A DNA stretch of 8,632 bases from Pseudomonadota bacterium. Lineage in GTDB: Bacteria > Myxococcota > Myxococcia > Myxococcales > Anaeromyxobacteraceae. Both the position numbers and the translations under genes were made by a program. Below, piece after piece: positions 6,771 to 8,632 of this stretch. Numbering within the stretch: position 1 is the first letter of the stretch; each line of letters opens with the position of its first letter. A model generated the notes under the pieces. It saw nothing but the letters and a program-made list of their open reading frames with translations, had not been told where the DNA came from and made no database searches. The DNA lies in NCBI GenBank assembly GCA_023419875.1, contig JAEZXM010000460.1, positions 1 to 8,632 on the forward strand. Direction: 5' to 3'.

Positions 6771-8008
6771 CATCCGGCGGCAGCACCCTCCGGGAGCGCC
6801 CGATCGGCGGCCGCCACCTCGGCCACCCGGCGGCGGCGGGCGCCGGTGGAGGCGACGTTCCCCAGCGCCACGAGCATCCCCGTCACGAGGCAGCCGACCC
6901 ACAGGACCGGCGCGCCGAACCGGTGCATGACCTGTCCGCCGGTGATGGGCGAGAGCATCATGGCGAGGCCCCAGACCATCGCGTAGAGGCCCTGGTACCG
7001 TCCGCGGAGCGCGACGGGCGCGAGGTTCGCGACGAGCGACGAGGCCGCGGGGAATCCGACCGTCTCGCCCACCGTCCAGAAGGCGGCGCCGAGGAGGTAC
7101 ATCGGGAAGGTCGAGGCGACGGCGTTGAGGCCGTAGCCGATCCCGAAGAGCGCGGCCGAGACGGCGAGGAGCCGCGACCGGTCGAAGCGCTGCAGGAGCG
7201 GCGTGAGCCACGGCTGGAGCACGACCACGCCCAGGCAGTTCGCCGCCATGAGGAACGAGAAGAGCTGCTTGCTCACCCCGTGGTCCTGCATGTCGAGCGG
7301 CAGCGCGAGCTGGAACTGCATGAACACCGTCAGCGCGACGGTCTGGAGCAAGACGAGGCCGACGTAGGTCCGGTCCGTGACCACGCGTGCGAGGCCGGCG
7401 AGGACCGGTTCGTGGGCGGTGCCCGGGGGCCGCGTCTCCGGCACGAGGGCGAGGACGAGCGCCCCGAACACGAGGGTGCTGGCCGCGTCGGCGAGGAAGA
7501 GCACGGTGAGGTTCGGGACGAATCCGGCGACGGAGAAGCCGAAGGCGAACCCGAGGTTCACCGCCCAGTACACGAGGCCGTACGCGCGGTCCCGGTCGGT
7601 GGGCGGGACGACGTCGGCGATCGCCGCGCTCGAAGCCGGGAAGAAGATCTGCTGGGTCGCGCCGCCGACGAAGCAGAGCGCGGGGAGCAGGACCGGGTCG
7701 CGGGTGAGCGCGATCGCCACGACGGCGAGTCCGCCCGACACGAGGCCGGCGATCATGGTGAAGCGCCGCCCCACGCGGTCGGCGAGCACGCCGCCGAGGA
7801 GCGAGGCGCTCACCGAACCGAGGCCCCAGAGCCCCACCACCCAGCCGGCCTCGGCCTCGTCGAACCCGTGCTCCTCGCGCAAGAAGAGCGCGAGGTAGAG
7901 GCCGACGAAGCTCGCCATCCGGTTGACGAGCGTGCCCCACCAGATCACCCAGAAGATCCGGGGAAGGCCGCCGACGCTCGCGGCGAAGCGCTGTCGAAGC
8001 GCGCGCAA
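6770..8008 (-). CDS. MFS transporter (drug/efflux type, MdtH-like)
   Basis: About 412 residues with roughly 12 hydrophobic helices, an inner-membrane secondary transporter that would use the proton gradient. The first helix is IFWVIWWGTLVNRMASFVGL, and GGVLADRVGRR (72-82) is motif A between helices 2 and 3. The balance of features (an NRM turn after helix 1, a small loop rather than a long domain between the halves, a short basic C-terminal tail) resembles MdtH/YajR-like efflux proteins. Substrate is not predictable. The start is uncertain: the frame is open to 8053, but only TTG codons are available (8053, 8044, 8008), and none has a Shine-Dalgarno. TTG at 8008 is preferred because it lies 7 bases after a promoter-like -10 and leaves the upstream TTGs inside the promoter. 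The protein then starts MRALRQRFAASVGGLPRIF, a plausible basic N-terminus. It is the first gene after the glnA terminator and may head an operon with DUF2332. Confidence 0.85.
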   Translation of the reverse strand: MRALRQRFAASVGGLPRIFWVIWWGTLVNRMASFVGLYLALFLREEHGFDEAEAGWVVGLWGLGSVSASLLGGVLADRVGRRFTMIAGLVSGGLAVVAIALTRDPVLLPALCFVGGATQQIFFPASSAAIADVVPPTDRDRAYGLVYWAVNLGFAFGFSVAGFVPNLTVLFLADAASTLVFGALVLALVPETRPPGTAHEPVLAGLARVVTDRTYVGLVLLQTVALTVFMQFQLALPLDMQDHGVSKQLFSFLMAANCLGVVVLQPWLTPLLQRFDRSRLLAVSAALFGIGYGLNAVASTFPMYLLGAAFWTVGETVGFPAASSLVANLAPVALRGRYQGLYAMVWGLAMMLSPITGGQVMHRFGAPVLWVGCLVTGMLVALGNVASTGARRRRVAEVAAADRALPEGAAAG

Positions 8009-8015
8009 GCGGCGA

Positions 8016-8044
8016 CTGTTAGCGCATGACGCGGCGCGTGACAA
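8016..8044 (-). promoter_or_regulatory. Possible sigma-70-type promoter of the MFS gene
   Basis: On the minus strand TTGTCA (8039-8044; 5 of 6 match to TTGACA) is followed after exactly 17 bases by TAACAG (8016-8021; 3 of 6 match to TATAAT). The predicted transcript would start at about 8008-8010, at the TTG start codon, so the mRNA would be leaderless. The -10 match is weak. Confidence 0.4.
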
Positions 8045-8073
8045 CCCGGGCAAGCCGCCGCGCGGAAATGGAA

Positions 8074-8097
8074 ACGGCCGCCCTCGCGGGCGGCCGT
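8074..8097 (-). terminator. Terminator of glnA
   Basis: ACGGCCGCCC (8074-8083) and GGGCGGCCGT (8088-8097) form a perfect 10-bp GC-rich stem with a TCGC loop, starting 23 bases after the glnA stop. On the minus strand it is followed by TTTCCATTTCC, a broken T-run. This is the best intrinsic terminator in the window and separates glnA from the MFS gene. Confidence 0.85.
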
Positions 8098-8120
8098 CCC
8101 CTGCTTCCTTCGTCTTCCGA

Positions 8121-8632
8121 CTAAATATCGAAGTAGAGAGCGAACTCCATCGGCGACGGCCGCATCCGGACCGGGTTCACTTCCTTGTCGTACTTGTACT
8201 GGATCCAGGTGTCGATCACGTCCTCGGTGAAGACGTCGCCCTTCATGAGGAACTTGTGGTCCGCGCGGAGCGCCTCGAGCGCGCCGTCGAGCGATCCCGG
8301 CATCTTCGGGATGTCCTTCAGCTCCTCCGGCGACATGCCGTAGATGTCCTTGTCGAGCGGCTGGCCGGGGTTGATCTTGTTCTCGATGCCGTCGAGGCCC
8401 GCCATGAGCTGCGCGGCGAACGCGATGTAGCCGTTGCAGCTCGGGTCGGGCGAGCGGAACTCGATGCGCTTCGCCTTCGGTGACGGCGAGTACATCGGGA
8501 TGCGGATCGACGCCGTGCGGTTCCGGGCGGAGTACGCGAGGTTCACCGGCGCCTCGAACCCCGGGACGAGCCGCTTGTACGAGTTCGTGGAGGGGTTGCA
8601 GAGCGCGGCGAGCGCCGGGCCGTGCTTCAGGA
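8121..8632 (-). CDS. glnA: Glutamine synthetase type I, C-terminal part
   Basis: Makes glutamine from glutamate, ammonia and ATP in the cytosol as a dodecamer. Only the last 169 residues lie in the window; the gene runs off the right edge. It begins LKHGPALAALCNPSTNSYKR, followed by LVPGFEAPV, the conserved core next to the active site. RNRTASIRIP (36-45 of the visible part) holds the arginines that bind glutamate and phosphate, and RIEFRSPDPSCNGYIAFAA matches the R-x-E-x-R-x-PD motif near the C-terminal active-site edge. Tyr97 in DKDIYGMSPEE corresponds to the tyrosine adenylylated by GlnE in many bacteria, so that control may operate here. The C-terminus (ALYFDI) is complete. Length from the NSYKR motif to the end fits the bacterial GlnA family. 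There is a clear terminator downstream. Identity is certain; the adenylylation is inference. Confidence 0.97.
   Translation of the reverse strand, partial: LKHGPALAALCNPSTNSYKRLVPGFEAPVNLAYSARNRTASIRIPMYSPSPKAKRIEFRSPDPSCNGYIAFAAQLMAGLDGIENKINPGQPLDKDIYGMSPEELKDIPKMPGSLDGALEALRADHKFLMKGDVFTEDVIDTWIQYKYDKEVNPVRMRPSPMEFALYFDI

Noticed and set aside
3232..6930. A 1232-residue plus-strand open frame
   Set aside because: It is antisense to well-supported genes, is Arg/Ala/Glu-rich without motifs, and is typical of GC-rich shadow frames.

Overview
The window is very GC-rich and its genes use GC-ending codons. Every gene I can support lies on the minus strand. The protein types, the GC content and the style of the transposase resemble a high-GC Myxococcota bacterium such as Anaeromyxobacter. 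That placement is inference from memory of related proteins, not a search result.

Layout in window coordinates. Bases 1-100 hold an exact 50-bp tandem duplication that touches the window edge. An intact REP-associated tyrosine transposase (RAYT, HUH/Y1 family) occupies 280-1182. Its 5' side (1241-1485) is packed with palindromes and an irregular array of 12 GGGAGCAA(C) copies. One motif, about GAACTACTCTsGGwCGGGA, occurs in both the left duplication and the right array in opposite orientation, so related repeats face each other across the transposase gene. This looks like a REP/RAYT module and is the most unusual part of the window. A complete methyl-accepting chemotaxis protein follows at 1550-3220, with no other che gene visible.

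Next is a group of genes read right to left. An MFS transporter (6770-8008) probably has its own promoter, placed just after a strong terminator. A DUF2332 protein (5617-6720) follows, then a second MFS transporter (4314-5598) broken by a one-base frameshift near 4509, then a short-chain dehydrogenase homologue (3426-4250). The dehydrogenase keeps its nucleotide-binding motif, but His and Ala stand where the catalytic Tyr and Lys should be, and the whole protein contains no tyrosine. The frameshift and the lost active site suggest that part of this cluster is decaying or has changed function. The right edge carries the C-terminal third of a type I glutamine synthetase (glnA), followed by a textbook 10-bp GC terminator hairpin.

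The genes do not form one pathway. Glutamine synthetase is central nitrogen metabolism, the MCP is a stand-alone sensor, and the MFS-DUF2332-MFS-SDR row looks like a loosely linked accessory operon of unknown substrate. The RAYT and its repeats are a separate selfish or domesticated element.
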